The notes below the pieces were generated by a model. That model was given only the letters and a program-made list of their open reading frames with translations. It did no database searches and had not been told where the DNA came from. From positions 39,252 through 103,251 of the forward strand of contig NZ_JAIQZN010000015.1 of the NCBI RefSeq assembly GCF_023333585.1: a stretch of 64,000 nucleotides of DNA. The letters are read 5' to 3'. The stretch comes from Argonema antarcticum A004/B2 (GTDB lineage: Bacteria > Cyanobacteriota > Cyanobacteriia > Cyanobacteriales > Aerosakkonemataceae). The position numbers and the translations under genes are program-made. Positions 52,556 through 61,886 of the stretch are shown here, piece by piece. Positions within the stretch are counted from its first letter, which is position 1; every line of letters starts with the position of its first letter.

Positions 52556-54712
52556 ATGGTAGAGATAGACAAATCTATATCCTTTGATGGAAGGGATATT
52601 CGACTGAAGGTTGGCCTCCTTGCTCAACAGGCGGGTGGTTCCCTGTTGATTCAATCGGGAGAGACGACCGTATTAGTGACGGCGACCCGCTCTAGTGCCA
52701 GAGAGAACATCGATTTTCTACCTTTGTTGGTGGATTACGAAGAAAGAATGTATGCCGCCGGTAGGATTCCGGGCGGTTTCTTGCGCCGGGAAGGCCGTCC
52801 GCCAGAAAAAGTGGTTCTCACGAGCCGTCTGATTGACAGACCGCTGCGTCCCTTGTTTCCCAGTTGGCTGCGAGATGACATTCAAATTGTCGCCACAACG
52901 CTATCAATGGATGAGCTAGTACCGCCCGATGTGCTGGCTGTGACTGGCGCTTCCGTAGCGGTGCTGTTAGCCAAGATCCCGTTCAATGGGCCGATGGCGG
53001 CGGTGCGGGTAGGATTGGTTGGGGATGACTTTATTATTAACCCCACATACGCGGAGATGGATGCCGGGGATTTGGATTTGATCGTAGCAGGTTCTCCCGA
53101 AGGCGTGATTATGGTGGAAGCGGGGGCAAACGAGTTGCCAGAAGCAGACATCATTGAAGCTATTGACTTTGGCTATGAAGCGGTGCGGGATCTAATTGCT
53201 GCTCAGCAAGAGTTGCTCAAAGAACTAGGCATTGAGCAGATTTACGAGACGCGACCGGAAGTAGATTCAACACTAGCGAATTTTATTCGCGATCGCGCCA
53301 CAAATCCGATCAAAAGCATTCTGTCTCAGTTTGAACTGGGCAAAGCAGCTCGCGATGAGGCATTAGATCAGATTAAAGCATCTGTGCAAAGTGCGATCGC
53401 AGAACTGCCAGAAGAAGACCCCATCCGAATCATCACAACCGCTGAAACCAAAGCGCTGGGCAACCTTTTCAAAGACATCACCAAGCAGATGATGCGCCGC
53501 CAAATCGTCGAAGATGGCGTCCGCGTCGATGGTCGCAAACTCGACGAAGTGCGACCAGTCTCTTGTCGCGTCGGACTATTACCCCGACGAGTCCACGGTT
53601 GCGGTTTATTTAACCGAGGACAAACCCAAGTCTTGTCCGCCGTCACCCTGGGAACCCCCGGCGATGCCCAAGCAATGGGAGACGATCTCCATCCAGAAGA
53701 TGCCAAGCGTTATCTGCACCATTACAACTTCCCGCCCTACTCAGTGGGAGAAACCAAACCAATGCGTGCCCCAGGACGCCGGGAAATCGGTCACGGAGCC
53801 TTGGCAGAACGAGCCCTAGTCCCCGTATTGCCTACCAAAGAACAATTCCCCTACGTCATCCGCGTAGTCTCGGAAGTGCTTTCTTCCAACGGTTCCACCT
53901 CAATGGGTTCTGTTTGCGGTTCCACCCTAGCGTTGATGGATGCTGGCGTTCCCATTTCCAAACCCGTCAGCGGTGCCGCTATGGGCTTGATTAAGGAAGG
54001 CGAAGAAATCCGCATCCTCACGGATATTCAGGGTATTGAAGACTTCCTGGGCGATATGGACTTCAAGGTAGCGGGTACGGATACCGGCATTACGGCATTG
54101 CAGATGGACATGAAAATCAATGGTTTGTCTTTAGACACCATTGCCAAAGCCATCAATCAAGCGCGTCCGGCGCGGCTACACATCTTGGAGAAAATGCTGA
54201 TTGCGATCGACAAACCGCGCAGCGAAATGTCCCCATTTGCCCCCCGCCTACTCACCCTCAAAATCGATCAAGACCTCATTGGCCTTGTTATCGGCCCTGG
54301 TGGCAAGACGATCAAGGGTATTACAGAGGAAACTGGAGCCAAAATTGACCTTGAAGATGATGGCACAGTCACCATTTCTGCCCTAGATGTAGAAAAGGCA
54401 GAACGAGCCCGCAGTATTATCTTCAACATGACGCGCAAGCTGAACGAAGGAGATGTTTATGCCGGTCGCGTCACCAGGATTATCCCCATTGGTGCTTTTG
54501 TGGAATTTCTGCCCGGTAAGGAAGGAATGATTCACATTTCGCAACTGGCGGATTACCGAGTCGGCAAAGTGGAAGATGAAGTGGCAGTAGGCGATGAAGT
54601 GATTGTCAAAGTACGCGAAATTGACAACAAGGGACGCATCAATCTTACACGGCTGGGAATTCACCCAGATGAAGCAGCAGCAGCTCGTGCTAATAGTTCC
54701 GCCAAACGATAA
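52556..54712 (+). CDS. pnp: Polyribonucleotide nucleotidyltransferase
   Basis: 718 residues. PNPase is a phosphorolytic 3'-5' exoribonuclease and polymerase; cyanobacteria use it for RNA tailing as well as decay. Two RNase PH domains ([20 protein letters not shown] and [20 protein letters not shown], the latter with [10 protein letters not shown]), a KH domain ([18 protein letters not shown]) and a C-terminal S1 domain ([20 protein letters not shown]) occur in the expected order. AAGGA lies seven bases upstream of the ATG. A strong hairpin terminator follows. Length and domains are complete. Confidence 0.98.
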   Translation: MVEIDKSISFDGRDIRLKVGLLAQQAGGSLLIQSGETTVLVTATRSSARENIDFLPLLVDYEERMYAAGRIPGGFLRREGRPPEKVVLTSRLIDRPLRPLFPSWLRDDIQIVATTLSMDELVPPDVLAVTGASVAVLLAKIPFNGPMAAVRVGLVGDDFIINPTYAEMDAGDLDLIVAGSPEGVIMVEAGANELPEADIIEAIDFGYEAVRDLIAAQQELLKELGIEQIYETRPEVDSTLANFIRDRATNPIKSILSQFELGKAARDEALDQIKASVQSAIAELPEEDPIRIITTAETKALGNLFKDITKQMMRRQIVEDGVRVDGRKLDEVRPVSCRVGLLPRRVHGCGLFNRGQTQVLSAVTLGTPGDAQAMGDDLHPEDAKRYLHHYNFPPYSVGETKPMRAPGRREIGHGALAERALVPVLPTKEQFPYVIRVVSEVLSSNGSTSMGSVCGSTLALMDAGVPISKPVSGAAMGLIKEGEEIRILTDIQGIEDFLGDMDFKVAGTDTGITALQMDMKINGLSLDTIAKAINQARPARLHILEKMLIAIDKPRSEMSPFAPRLLTLKIDQDLIGLVIGPGGKTIKGITEETGAKIDLEDDGTVTISALDVEKAERARSIIFNMTRKLNEGDVYAGRVTRIIPIGAFVEFLPGKEGMIHISQLADYRVGKVEDEVAVGDEVIVKVREIDNKGRINLTRLGIHPDEAAAARANSSAKR

Positions 54713-54730
54713 GCGGCAAAAGTGAGAAGG

Positions 54731-54774
54731 AAAAAAGCAAAAGAAAGATAGTTTTCTTTTCGCTTTTGCTTTTT
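54731..54774 (+). terminator. Intrinsic terminator of pnp
   Basis: AAAAAGCAAAAG pairs with CTTTTGCTTTTT around a loop containing AGATAGTTTTC, within 65 bp of the pnp stop, ending in a T-rich stretch. Confidence 0.8.
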
Positions 54775-54840
54775 ACCTTTGCTGCAAAGTTTTGACTTGT
54801 GACTTGTGAGTAGGGACACGGCATCATAAATAAGTCGATC

Positions 54841-54940
54841 GTATAGCAAAGTGCTTCGGCTTTAGTGCTGAGTACAAACACAGTCTCCGCCTTGCTTTGA
54901 GCGTTTAATACTGTCCTAATGTATTCGCGTAGCGCTATAC
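54841..54940. mobile_element. MITE-like element family 5, copy b
   Basis: GTATAGCAAAGTGCT at the left, then AGTGCTGAGTACAAACACAG, CTTGCTTTGAGCGTTTAATAC, and GCTATAC at the right. It is the reverse complement of 36455-36554. The ends are short inverted GTATAGC repeats. Confidence 0.75.
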
Positions 54941-54982
54941 AAAAGATTTAATTATGCCGTGTCCAAATCAGCATATTTGATC

Positions 54983-55143
54983 TCATGTCCCGTAGCATCG
55001 GTTACCTAAAAAAATCCTGTTCTTATTCTTATCTGTGTTCATCTGTGTTCATCTGTCTTCATCTGTGGTAAAAATTTAACCAACGATGAAACAGACAATT
55101 TGACGATTTCACTCTTCTAACGATGCTACCGGACGTGATATGA
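54983..55143. mobile_element. MITE-like element family 2, copy c
   Basis: TCTCATGTCCCGTAGCATCG on the left and CGATGCTACCGGACGTGATA on the right, with the same CATCTGTGTT interior as 596-756. The right arm is inside the methyltransferase gene and codes for its last residues. Confidence 0.8.
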
Positions 55144-56230
55144 CATTAAATTCAATACCAGGGAAAGCAGATTTTAGGCGACCTTCAATTAAGCCGATCG
55201 CAAGATGAGTAAGATCGATTCCTATCCATTGGCGGTTAAGTTTTTCGGCAGCGTGTAAAGCAGTACCGCCACCGCAAAATGGATCTAAGACGAGATCGCC
55301 AGTATTTGAACTAACTTGAATAATTCTTTCTAAAAGAGCAACAGGTTTTTGGGTAGGATAACCGAGACGTTCTTTCGCTTGAGAATTGAGCAGCCCAATA
55401 TCATCCCATAAAGCTTGTAGAGGAGTTCCTACAGTCTCATCCAGATATCTTTTGAGCCGGATACCTCCAGCTTTAGTAAAATGCAAACGACCCTCAGCAT
55501 CAAGGCGTTCCATAGTTTGAATAGGACAACGCCAAAAAGAAGTTATACCTTTATATTGATAAGTGTAGCCACCACCAGATAATCCTTTAGCAGTCAGGTT
55601 GTCATCAGTCCAGCGACGCCCATCCGGGTCAAGATTTCTAAATCGGGATTTGTATTTCTCATCATTTGCTACATATACTTGATTCCAGCAATACCGATCG
55701 CTTTTAACGTAATACAAAATTATATCTGTATTTGCACCGAACTTTTTGGGGTCGTTATGGGCGCTTGTCCGTTTCCAAGTAATTTCATTTCGGAAGTTTG
55801 TTAACCCAAAAATCAGGTCTATAATAATTTTCAGATAATGGCTAGCAGTCGGATCGCAATGCAGATACAAACTTCCAGTAGGCTTCAAAACTCGGTGCAT
55901 CTCCACCAGACGAACAGCCATCATTATCAGATAAGCTGACAAGTCATTGTGTCCCAAGCGGCAAACTAAAAGGTCTATCACCTCGGCTAATTCACCATTT
56001 ATCTGGAATAATTCATTTAGCGATCGGTTTGACTCATCATTCCAATGCCAAGTATCCTCAAAAGCAGTTATTTGAGTATGGGATACATTTGCCTGCTGGC
56101 GTCCACCGACAATAAGTTTGTAATCAGTGCTGGAATTGAACGGTGGATCGAGATAGATCAAGTCTACGGTTTCAGTGGCGATATTGTTTCTGAGAACATC
56201 GAGGTTATCACCGTAATAGAGTCGGTTCAT
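55109..56230 (-). CDS. Beta-class DNA methyltransferase (N6-adenine/N4-cytosine)
   Basis: 373 residues from the ATG at 56230 (MNRLYYGDNLDVLRNN), a standard beginning for these enzymes. A frame to 56497 adds 89 residues encoded by a GC-rich palindromic repeat and is rejected. Motif IV DPPF (LIYLDPPFNSSTDY) comes before motif I (LDPFCGGGTALHAAEKL), so it is beta class. VLKPTGSLYLHCDP and TSAHNDPKKFG match the family. No restriction gene is adjacent; it may be an orphan methyltransferase or a phase-specific defence component. The C-terminal ISRPVASLEE is encoded by MITE family 2, so the last ten residues are non-native. Confidence 0.93.
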   Translation of the reverse strand: MNRLYYGDNLDVLRNNIATETVDLIYLDPPFNSSTDYKLIVGGRQQANVSHTQITAFEDTWHWNDESNRSLNELFQINGELAEVIDLLVCRLGHNDLSAYLIMMAVRLVEMHRVLKPTGSLYLHCDPTASHYLKIIIDLIFGLTNFRNEITWKRTSAHNDPKKFGANTDIILYYVKSDRYCWNQVYVANDEKYKSRFRNLDPDGRRWTDDNLTAKGLSGGGYTYQYKGITSFWRCPIQTMERLDAEGRLHFTKAGGIRLKRYLDETVGTPLQALWDDIGLLNSQAKERLGYPTQKPVALLERIIQVSSNTGDLVLDPFCGGGTALHAAEKLNRQWIGIDLTHLAIGLIEGRLKSAFPGIEFNVISRPVASLEE

Positions 56231-56274
56231 TTCAGCAAAGGTAGTTTGACGATCGACTGCAATCGCCCCCCTAG

Positions 56275-56320
56275 CCCCCCAAATCTGGGGGGAGAAGAGT
56301 CTTCCCCCAGATTTGGGGGG
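56275..56320. repeat. GC-rich palindromic repeat
   Basis: CCCCCCAAATCTGGGGGG faces CCCCCAGATTTGGGGGG across a GAAGAGTCT loop. It lies 45 bp upstream of the methyltransferase start and may be a 5' structure. The rest of 56231-56611 contains a family-1 half repeat (56390-56406), a TTTGTAGGTTG inverted pair (56439-56470) and a CAGCACT run. Confidence 0.75.
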
Positions 56321-56611
56321 AGGGGGCAACGGGGGGGCGAAAAGCGTAAGTCCTAATATAGAGCGGTTTTCACTTGCCTGTGGTATGGCCCAGAAACCCG
56401 GTTTCTTCAACAATACCTTCGCCATTTCTTTGTAGGTTGAGTCCTTGTGAAGCGAAACCCAACCTACAAAGCTAAAGCCGAAGCACTTAAGAAGCACTCA
56501 GCACTCAGCACTCAGCACTCAGTACTTATTTGAGGACGCAGGCGCAAAACGATCGCCAGAAAGCCGTAAACTGTTGTTTAAGTTTATTAGTCTTCGTACT
56601 TCAGAGTACCC

Positions 56612-57337
56612 GTGCGAAAAATCGTCATCGCTGGCAACTGGAAAATGTATAAAACCCAGACAGAAAGTCTGGAGTTTTTGCAAGGATTCATGCACAGTCT
56701 AGAAGAAACCCCGGACTCTAGGGAAATAGTTCTGTGCCCTCCCTTCACCGATCTGGGCATCATATCCAAGAGTTTGCACGGTAGTCGCGTGCAACTGGGT
56801 GCCCAAAACGTCCACTGGGAAGATTATGGAGCCTACACTGGTGAAATTTCGGGCCCCATGCTAACCGAAATCGGGGTGCGTTATGTCATCGTCGGTCATA
56901 GCGAACGGCGTCAATACTTTGGCGAAACCGATGAAACTGTTAACAAACGGCTCAAAGCAGCTCAAAGCTACCACCTTACGCCGATCCTATGCGTGGGCGA
57001 AAGCAAGCAACAACGAGATACTGGCGAAACAGAAGCGCTGATCGTCACCCAGCTGAAAAAAGGCTTGATTGGTGTGGATCAACACAATCTCATCATCGCT
57101 TACGAACCGATTTGGGCGATCGGCACTGGCGATACCTGCGAGACTAAAGAAGCAAACCGAGTCATTGGCTTAATTCGTTCTCAGCTAACTAATCCTGATG
57201 TGCCGATTCAGTACGGCGGTTCCGTCAAGCCGGATAATATCGACGAAATTATGGCCCAGCCAGAAATCGATGGAGTCCTCGTTGGCGGTGCGAGTCTGCA
57301 ACCGGACAGTTTTGCTCGGATTGTCAATTATCAGTAG
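56612..57337 (+). CDS. tpiA: Triosephosphate isomerase
   Basis: 241 residues from GTG. It interconverts dihydroxyacetone phosphate and glyceraldehyde-3-phosphate in glycolysis and the Calvin cycle. The N-terminal GNWKMYKT has the catalytic Lys, [13 protein letters not shown] has the His, and [12 protein letters not shown] has the Glu. The C-terminal YGGSVKPDN and VLVGGASL phosphate-binding loops are present. Length is slightly below the usual 250, as in cyanobacteria. It lies 129 bp from folP, with a small repeat element between them. Confidence 0.98.
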   Translation: MRKIVIAGNWKMYKTQTESLEFLQGFMHSLEETPDSREIVLCPPFTDLGIISKSLHGSRVQLGAQNVHWEDYGAYTGEISGPMLTEIGVRYVIVGHSERRQYFGETDETVNKRLKAAQSYHLTPILCVGESKQQRDTGETEALIVTQLKKGLIGVDQHNLIIAYEPIWAIGTGDTCETKEANRVIGLIRSQLTNPDVPIQYGGSVKPDNIDEIMAQPEIDGVLVGGASLQPDSFARIVNYQ

Positions 57338-57340
57338 TTA

Positions 57341-57448
57341 ATAAGTAGGTGGGCATAATTAAACGTAAAACTGCCGTGCCCTCAGAAACCCGGTTTCGCA
57401 TGAGTTACCGGGTTTCTGGGTGTTCAGTTTATTTACGCCCACCTATTT
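57341..57448. repeat. Dispersed repeat family 1, copy g (with inverted outer ends)
   Basis: Outer ends AAGTAGGTGGGCATAATTAA and TTATTTACGCCCACCTATTT are inverted repeats. The inner hairpin is CAGAAACCCGGTTTCGCATG and AGTTACCGGGTTTCTG. It occupies almost the whole gap between tpiA and folP. Confidence 0.85.
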
Positions 57449-57466
57449 AGCTAACAGCTAAAAGTT

Positions 57467-58300
57467 ATGATGAACATTCGCGATCGCACCTTTAATTGGG
57501 GCCATAGCACATACCTGATGGGCGTCCTGAATGTGACGCCCGATAGTTTTAGCGACGGGGGAGAGTTCAGCGCCCCAAACTCTGCCTTAGCGCAAGCTCG
57601 ATATTTGCTAGAAGCGGGTGCCGATATCCTCGATATTGGCGGTCAATCAACCCGCCCCGGTTCTGCTGACATATCTAAAGAAGCAGAACTCGATCGCGTA
57701 CTGCCTATTGTAAACTCGATCCGCCAAGAGTCTTCCGTACCAATTTCTGTTGACACTACAAAAGCCTCTGTAGCGAGGGCTGCTGTTGCAGCTGGTGCGG
57801 ATATGGTTAATGACATTTCCGGTGCCACTTTCGATCCAGAAATGTTGCCAACCGTAGCAGAATTGGGTGTTCCCATTGTATTGATGCACATTCGCGGAAC
57901 GCCCCAAACAATGCAACAGATGACTGACTATCAGGATTTAGTCGGGGAGATTTACGAGTTTCTCTTAAGTCGAATTGCCGCTGCTGTAGCAGCAGGAATT
58001 GATCAGACAAAGATTATTGTCGATCCAGGTATCGGCTTTGCTAAGACTTACAACCAAAACTTAGAAATTTTGCGACGATTAGGAGAATTTCGTTTGCTGG
58101 GATGTCCTATTTTAGTGGGGCTATCCCGCAAAAGTTTTATCGGTCATATTTTGAATCAACCAGATCCCAAACAGAGAGTTTGGGGCACTGGTGCAGCTTG
58201 TTGTGCGGCAATATCTTTTGGCGCTGATATCCTTCGAGTTCACGACGTTAAACAAATGCACGATGTCTGTCGCGTCGCCGATGCCATCTTTCGATTTTAG
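57467..58300 (+). CDS. folP: Dihydropteroate synthase
   Basis: 277 residues. Joins p-aminobenzoate to pterin diphosphate in folate synthesis. Motifs in order: LMGVLNVTPDSFSDGGEF, DIGGQSTRPGS, ISVDTTKASVA, MVNDISG, VLMHIRGTPQTMQ, DPGIGFAKT, GLSRKSFIG and the end RVHDVKQMHDVCRVADAI. Two ATG codons start the frame. No other folate genes are adjacent; tpiA lies just upstream on the same strand. Confidence 0.98.
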   Translation: MMNIRDRTFNWGHSTYLMGVLNVTPDSFSDGGEFSAPNSALAQARYLLEAGADILDIGGQSTRPGSADISKEAELDRVLPIVNSIRQESSVPISVDTTKASVARAAVAAGADMVNDISGATFDPEMLPTVAELGVPIVLMHIRGTPQTMQQMTDYQDLVGEIYEFLLSRIAAAVAAGIDQTKIIVDPGIGFAKTYNQNLEILRRLGEFRLLGCPILVGLSRKSFIGHILNQPDPKQRVWGTGAACCAAISFGADILRVHDVKQMHDVCRVADAIFRF

Positions 58301-58525
58301 TTGGAATCGTTGGTTAATCCCTTCTCGCCAGAAAATTTTGTATTTGGTAAAAGACTGTAAAAGTTGAGCATTTAACCTCCAAGATAATGAAAGTGTTTTT
58401 TCTAAAGTATCATAAATCTGATTAGTTTTGTGCAATTAAAATAGCTCATCTCTAACAATTTTTATGACAGGGCGACAACTATGGATCTTCCGTACTTAGT
58501 GTGCTAAGTTAACTTAAATTTATCT

Positions 58526-58780
58526 TCAAGGCTTTGCCACATAAGGATCATACTGATAAGAAATCACCTCACCATTCGCCTTTCTTACCCCAATCAAACG
58601 ATTTTCCTTATCCCACGTATAACTGACCTCCTCCACCCCATTCTTAATCCTCGACAACAGATTCCCATTATCGTCATAACGATATTCAATCGTCTGAACA
58701 ACTACACCATTTTTCTTCAATTCTTCCTTCCGTCTTCAAACGGTCATTATCATCGTAAGTATAAGTAGATAAGTGTGAGA
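58526..58780 (-). pseudogene. Orphan Rhs/YD-repeat fragment
   Basis: 58526-58720 encodes VVVQTIEYRYDDNGNL and SYTWDKENRLIGVRKANGE, nearly identical to the Rhs protein at 61847 onward (its region around 62930-63090). Upstream the frame is broken by a 4-bp insertion near 58727, and the TYTYDDNDRL module continues in another frame. A displaced duplicate of the Rhs core, typical of Rhs loci that exchange tails. Confidence 0.85.
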
Positions 58781-58832
58781 AACATTACCAAAAGTAGTTT
58801 TCACAGCGGCTAATTTTGTATTTCCTTGATTG

Positions 58833-59942
58833 TCAGATGCTGCTCCGGCTCCAAACGAACTTTCCACCTTTATCGATATATCCCGATTTCCATCCATAAA
58901 AGTTTTTGAATGTTACACTCGCTAGACCATTTTTGAACTTTTCAACAGCTCTAAATTGTGGGGGAATAACTATTTTTCCATTTCTGTCAATGTAGCCAGA
59001 CTGATTACCAATCTTAACAATTGCCAACTCCTCCGAAAACTCATCTGCCAGATCGAACTGAAAAGGGATTGTTACCTTTCCAAGTTTGTTGATATAGCCC
59101 CACTTACGATTGACAAAAACTGGAGCCAACCCTTGACGAAAACTTAAAGCATCACTAAAAATTAATGGAATGACTGTTTTTCCAGTTTTGCTGATATAAC
59201 CTAACTTACGCCCCTCTGTTCCTACGCTTCCTACTACTGCTAGACCTTCAGAGAAGGGAAAGGCTGTATCAAATTTGGGTTGGATAACTATCTTTCCGGT
59301 TTTGTTAATGTAGCCCCACTTCCCACCAACTTTTACAGCTGCTAGCCCCTCATAAAAACTAGAACCTTCATCAAATTGAGGTGCAATAACCATTTTACCA
59401 GACCGATCGATATAACCTATTTTTTTATCAACTGCTACTTCTGCTACTCCTTCTCTAAAATTGCCAGCATATATAAATTTTGGTGAAATAACAATGCTTA
59501 AACTTTTGCCTATGTAGCCGTACTTATTGTTAATCTCAACAGGTGCTATGCCTTCAGAAAATTTAGAATAAGGCTCGACTTTCCAAGAGCTAGGTAAGAT
59601 ATTAACTTTGCCGACTTTATCAACATAGCCCAGTTTGTCCTTATTAAATCTTACACTTGCTAGTCCTTCATAAAATTCTCCAGCCTCATCAAATTGAGCT
59701 TTGATAATAACTCTACCTTTCCGATCTATATACCCATATTTTGGGATTTGTTTAACACTATCGTCAGCGTAAAAAACAAATAAATTTGGGTCTTTGTTAT
59801 TTTCGTATGACTCCGAGATAAAAAGCTTATTTGAATTTTGCAAGCTACAAGATATCAAAAAAAAATGACAAGGAAAAGGTGCAAGCAAGCAATTTTTTTC
59901 ATTTTGCTGTTTCCCCAACAATAATATTCCAAATAAATCCAT
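58833..59942 (-). CDS. WG-repeat protein, putative lipoprotein; candidate immunity protein
   Basis: 369 residues. The N-terminus has a hydrophobic stretch ending FLISCS, resembling a lipobox with Cys32, preceded by a longer than usual leader. The rest is at least eight WG repeats of about 40 residues with patterns such as KYGYIDRKGRVIIKAQFDEA, KIGYIDRSGKMVIAPQFDE, KWGYINKTGKIVIQPKFD and KWGYINKLGKVTIPFQFD. It starts 10 bp after the original end of the Rhs toxin gene (reconstructed by removing the IS element), on the same strand. Such a position fits an immunity gene for a cell-wall-targeting toxin; that is inference. WG proteins are otherwise of poorly known function. Confidence 0.8.
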   Translation of the reverse strand: MDLFGILLLGKQQNEKNCLLAPFPCHFFLISCSLQNSNKLFISESYENNKDPNLFVFYADDSVKQIPKYGYIDRKGRVIIKAQFDEAGEFYEGLASVRFNKDKLGYVDKVGKVNILPSSWKVEPYSKFSEGIAPVEINNKYGYIGKSLSIVISPKFIYAGNFREGVAEVAVDKKIGYIDRSGKMVIAPQFDEGSSFYEGLAAVKVGGKWGYINKTGKIVIQPKFDTAFPFSEGLAVVGSVGTEGRKLGYISKTGKTVIPLIFSDALSFRQGLAPVFVNRKWGYINKLGKVTIPFQFDLADEFSEELAIVKIGNQSGYIDRNGKIVIPPQFRAVEKFKNGLASVTFKNFYGWKSGYIDKGGKFVWSRSSI

Positions 59943-60006
59943 GACAAATGTTTATGTGACATCAATTTGTCCGTATTTTGTGAGTGTTGTATTGCGAGCC
60001 CACCAG

Positions 60007-61886
60007 CATTCGTGACAGGTTAAGAAAGTGGAGCGAATGTCAATGAGCGAATATACTCAATTTAACCCAAAAAAAAGAGAATATCACCTGGTCGGGGAGA
60101 GGGAAAAGGCAATCGTGGATTGCCTTTTCCCTCTCGGTATGATAAACAGGCTCATTTTTCCAACCAAGGAAAGCTTTCGGAACATACCTTTTCGCGCAGA
60201 AACTACTGGTATCCAGTTCAAAAAGGCTCTTATATTGCGACTGCAAGCTCTTCATCATGACACTAAAAGGGTACTAAAGATGTCAAACTAAAGTATCAGG
60301 CATTTTGACAATTAGACTATGAAAAAGCGGGTAAATCGCCATCCAGATCACGCGAAGCGACACAATACACCCAGCCCAAATAACCAAGTTATCGCCGCGC
60401 ACCTAGAAGAATTACTAACACCAGTGATTTTTAACCAACAAGCCTACTACCGTCAGTTGGGATTAAGAAACCGCATCCTAAATTTATCATTAATGGTAGC
60501 AGCAGTATTAACCCTACTCTGGCGACAAGTACCATCAGTACAAGAACTAACTCGACTTTTAGAGAGAGAAGATTTACTCTGGTGTCGAGCGACCAAAATA
60601 GCTCAACAATCGCTGTCAGAGAGGCTATTAGAATTTCCAGCTTCTATATTTGAGCGAGTATTTAAAGATTTATTACCTGTCTTACAATCTTCTTGGCAAC
60701 AGCGTCAAAAACGCCCAATCCCTGCAAGTATAAGTTTCGCCAGCCGACATTTTGATCAGATTTGGGTAGCAGACGGTTCAACATTAGAAGCATTATTTCG
60801 GAAACTGAAAAGCTTAGAAGATGTGAAACCTGGACAGTTGGCTGGTAAAATTTGTACGGTGGTTGACTTGATAACTCGCTTACCTGTGCAGGTTTGGTTC
60901 CATACTAATCCCCTCGCATCTGAAACTAAATTTGAGGAGGGTTTACTATCCTTAGTATCAGGCAAAACCTTACTCTTACTTGACCGGGGGTTTTACCATT
61001 TCCAGTTTTTTGAGCAACTAATGATTCAACAAGTAGACTTTATTACTCGACTTAAAGCGAAAGCTTCCGTGAAAGTTATTCAAGTTTTCACGTCTAACAA
61101 CTCAGTGAAAGACCAACTAATTAAACTAGGGACAGGACGCAATAGCGCTCCTATTCTCACACTGCGTTTAATATCGATTCGGACTGGTAAAACCTGGTAT
61201 TCCTATCTTACTTCTGTGACTGACCCGAAGATATTACCTCCTTATGTAGTGGCAGATTTATATCAACGCCGTTGGCGGATTGAAGAAGCTTTTAATACAG
61301 TTAAGCGCTTGTTGGGATTGTCCTATTTATGGACGGGTTCCATCAATGGCGTGAAGTTACAGGTGTGGGCAACTTGGCTATTCTATGCGGTTTTGGTTGA
61401 TTTGGGTGATGCAGTGGCTGACGAGCTTTCTTTACCATTTGACCGAATTTCTTTGGAGATGGTTTACCGAGGTCTTTATCATTTTACTGTTGCTTATGAC
61501 AAAGGTAAAGCTACTGACCCCATTCAGTATTTCGCTGACCCTTCTAATCAAGATTTAGGAGTTATAAAAGCTCTCCGAAAGACAGAAGGAAAGCTGGATT
61601 TATCACCTTTTCCTCTGCCTCTTAATTGATTTTGGAAGATAAACTATTCTATTTTTAGCCAATTTGTGGAGATGTTTATATTCTTTAATTTGGGTAACTA
61701 ATTAATCTTTTTCAGCCAAATTAATTTCTGAGATGGTTTTAATGAAAACGATCATCATACCGAGAGGGAAATGCAATCAGAGATTGCATTTCCCTCTCCC
61801 CGACCAGGTGATATTCTCTTTTTTTGGTTAAATTGAGTATATTCGCTCATTGACATTCGCTCCACTTTCTTAACCTGTCACGAATG
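60007..61886 (+). mobile_element. IS4-type insertion sequence with 9-bp target duplication
   Basis: 1880 bp. The ends are inverted repeats starting CATTCGTGACAGGTTAAG (left) and ending CTTAACCTGTCACGAATG (right); the match extends inward for about 140 bp, including a palindromic GAGAGGGAAA...TTTCCCTCTC stem. Flanks are the direct repeat GCCCACCAG at 59998-60006 and 61887-61895. One transposase gene (60319-61629). The insertion sits in the 3' end of the Rhs gene. Confidence 0.95.
60319..61629 (+). CDS. IS4-family transposase
   Basis: 436 residues. The DDE residues are visible: Asp in IWVADGSTLEALF, Asp in LLLLDRGFYHF, and Glu in the Y-(2)-R-(3)-E motif of YQRRWRIEEAFNTVKRLLGL. The N-terminus (HLEELLTPVIFNQQAYYRQL) is family-typical. 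It catalyses cut-and-paste transposition. The frame is intact, the TIRs match and the target duplication is perfect, so the element looks recently active. Length is normal for IS4 relatives. Confidence 0.95.
   Translation: MKKRVNRHPDHAKRHNTPSPNNQVIAAHLEELLTPVIFNQQAYYRQLGLRNRILNLSLMVAAVLTLLWRQVPSVQELTRLLEREDLLWCRATKIAQQSLSERLLEFPASIFERVFKDLLPVLQSSWQQRQKRPIPASISFASRHFDQIWVADGSTLEALFRKLKSLEDVKPGQLAGKICTVVDLITRLPVQVWFHTNPLASETKFEEGLLSLVSGKTLLLLDRGFYHFQFFEQLMIQQVDFITRLKAKASVKVIQVFTSNNSVKDQLIKLGTGRNSAPILTLRLISIRTGKTWYSYLTSVTDPKILPPYVVADLYQRRWRIEEAFNTVKRLLGLSYLWTGSINGVKLQVWATWLFYAVLVDLGDAVADELSLPFDRISLEMVYRGLYHFTVAYDKGKATDPIQYFADPSNQDLGVIKALRKTEGKLDLSPFPLPLN

Noticed and set aside
56231..56497. 89-residue N-terminal extension of the methyltransferase
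   Set aside because: It is encoded by a GC-rich palindrome and other repeats, whereas MNRLYYGDNL is a typical methyltransferase start.
60028..60291. 87-codon frame at the left end of the IS element
   Set aside because: It is read through the terminal inverted repeat and its internal palindrome; not a second transposase frame.
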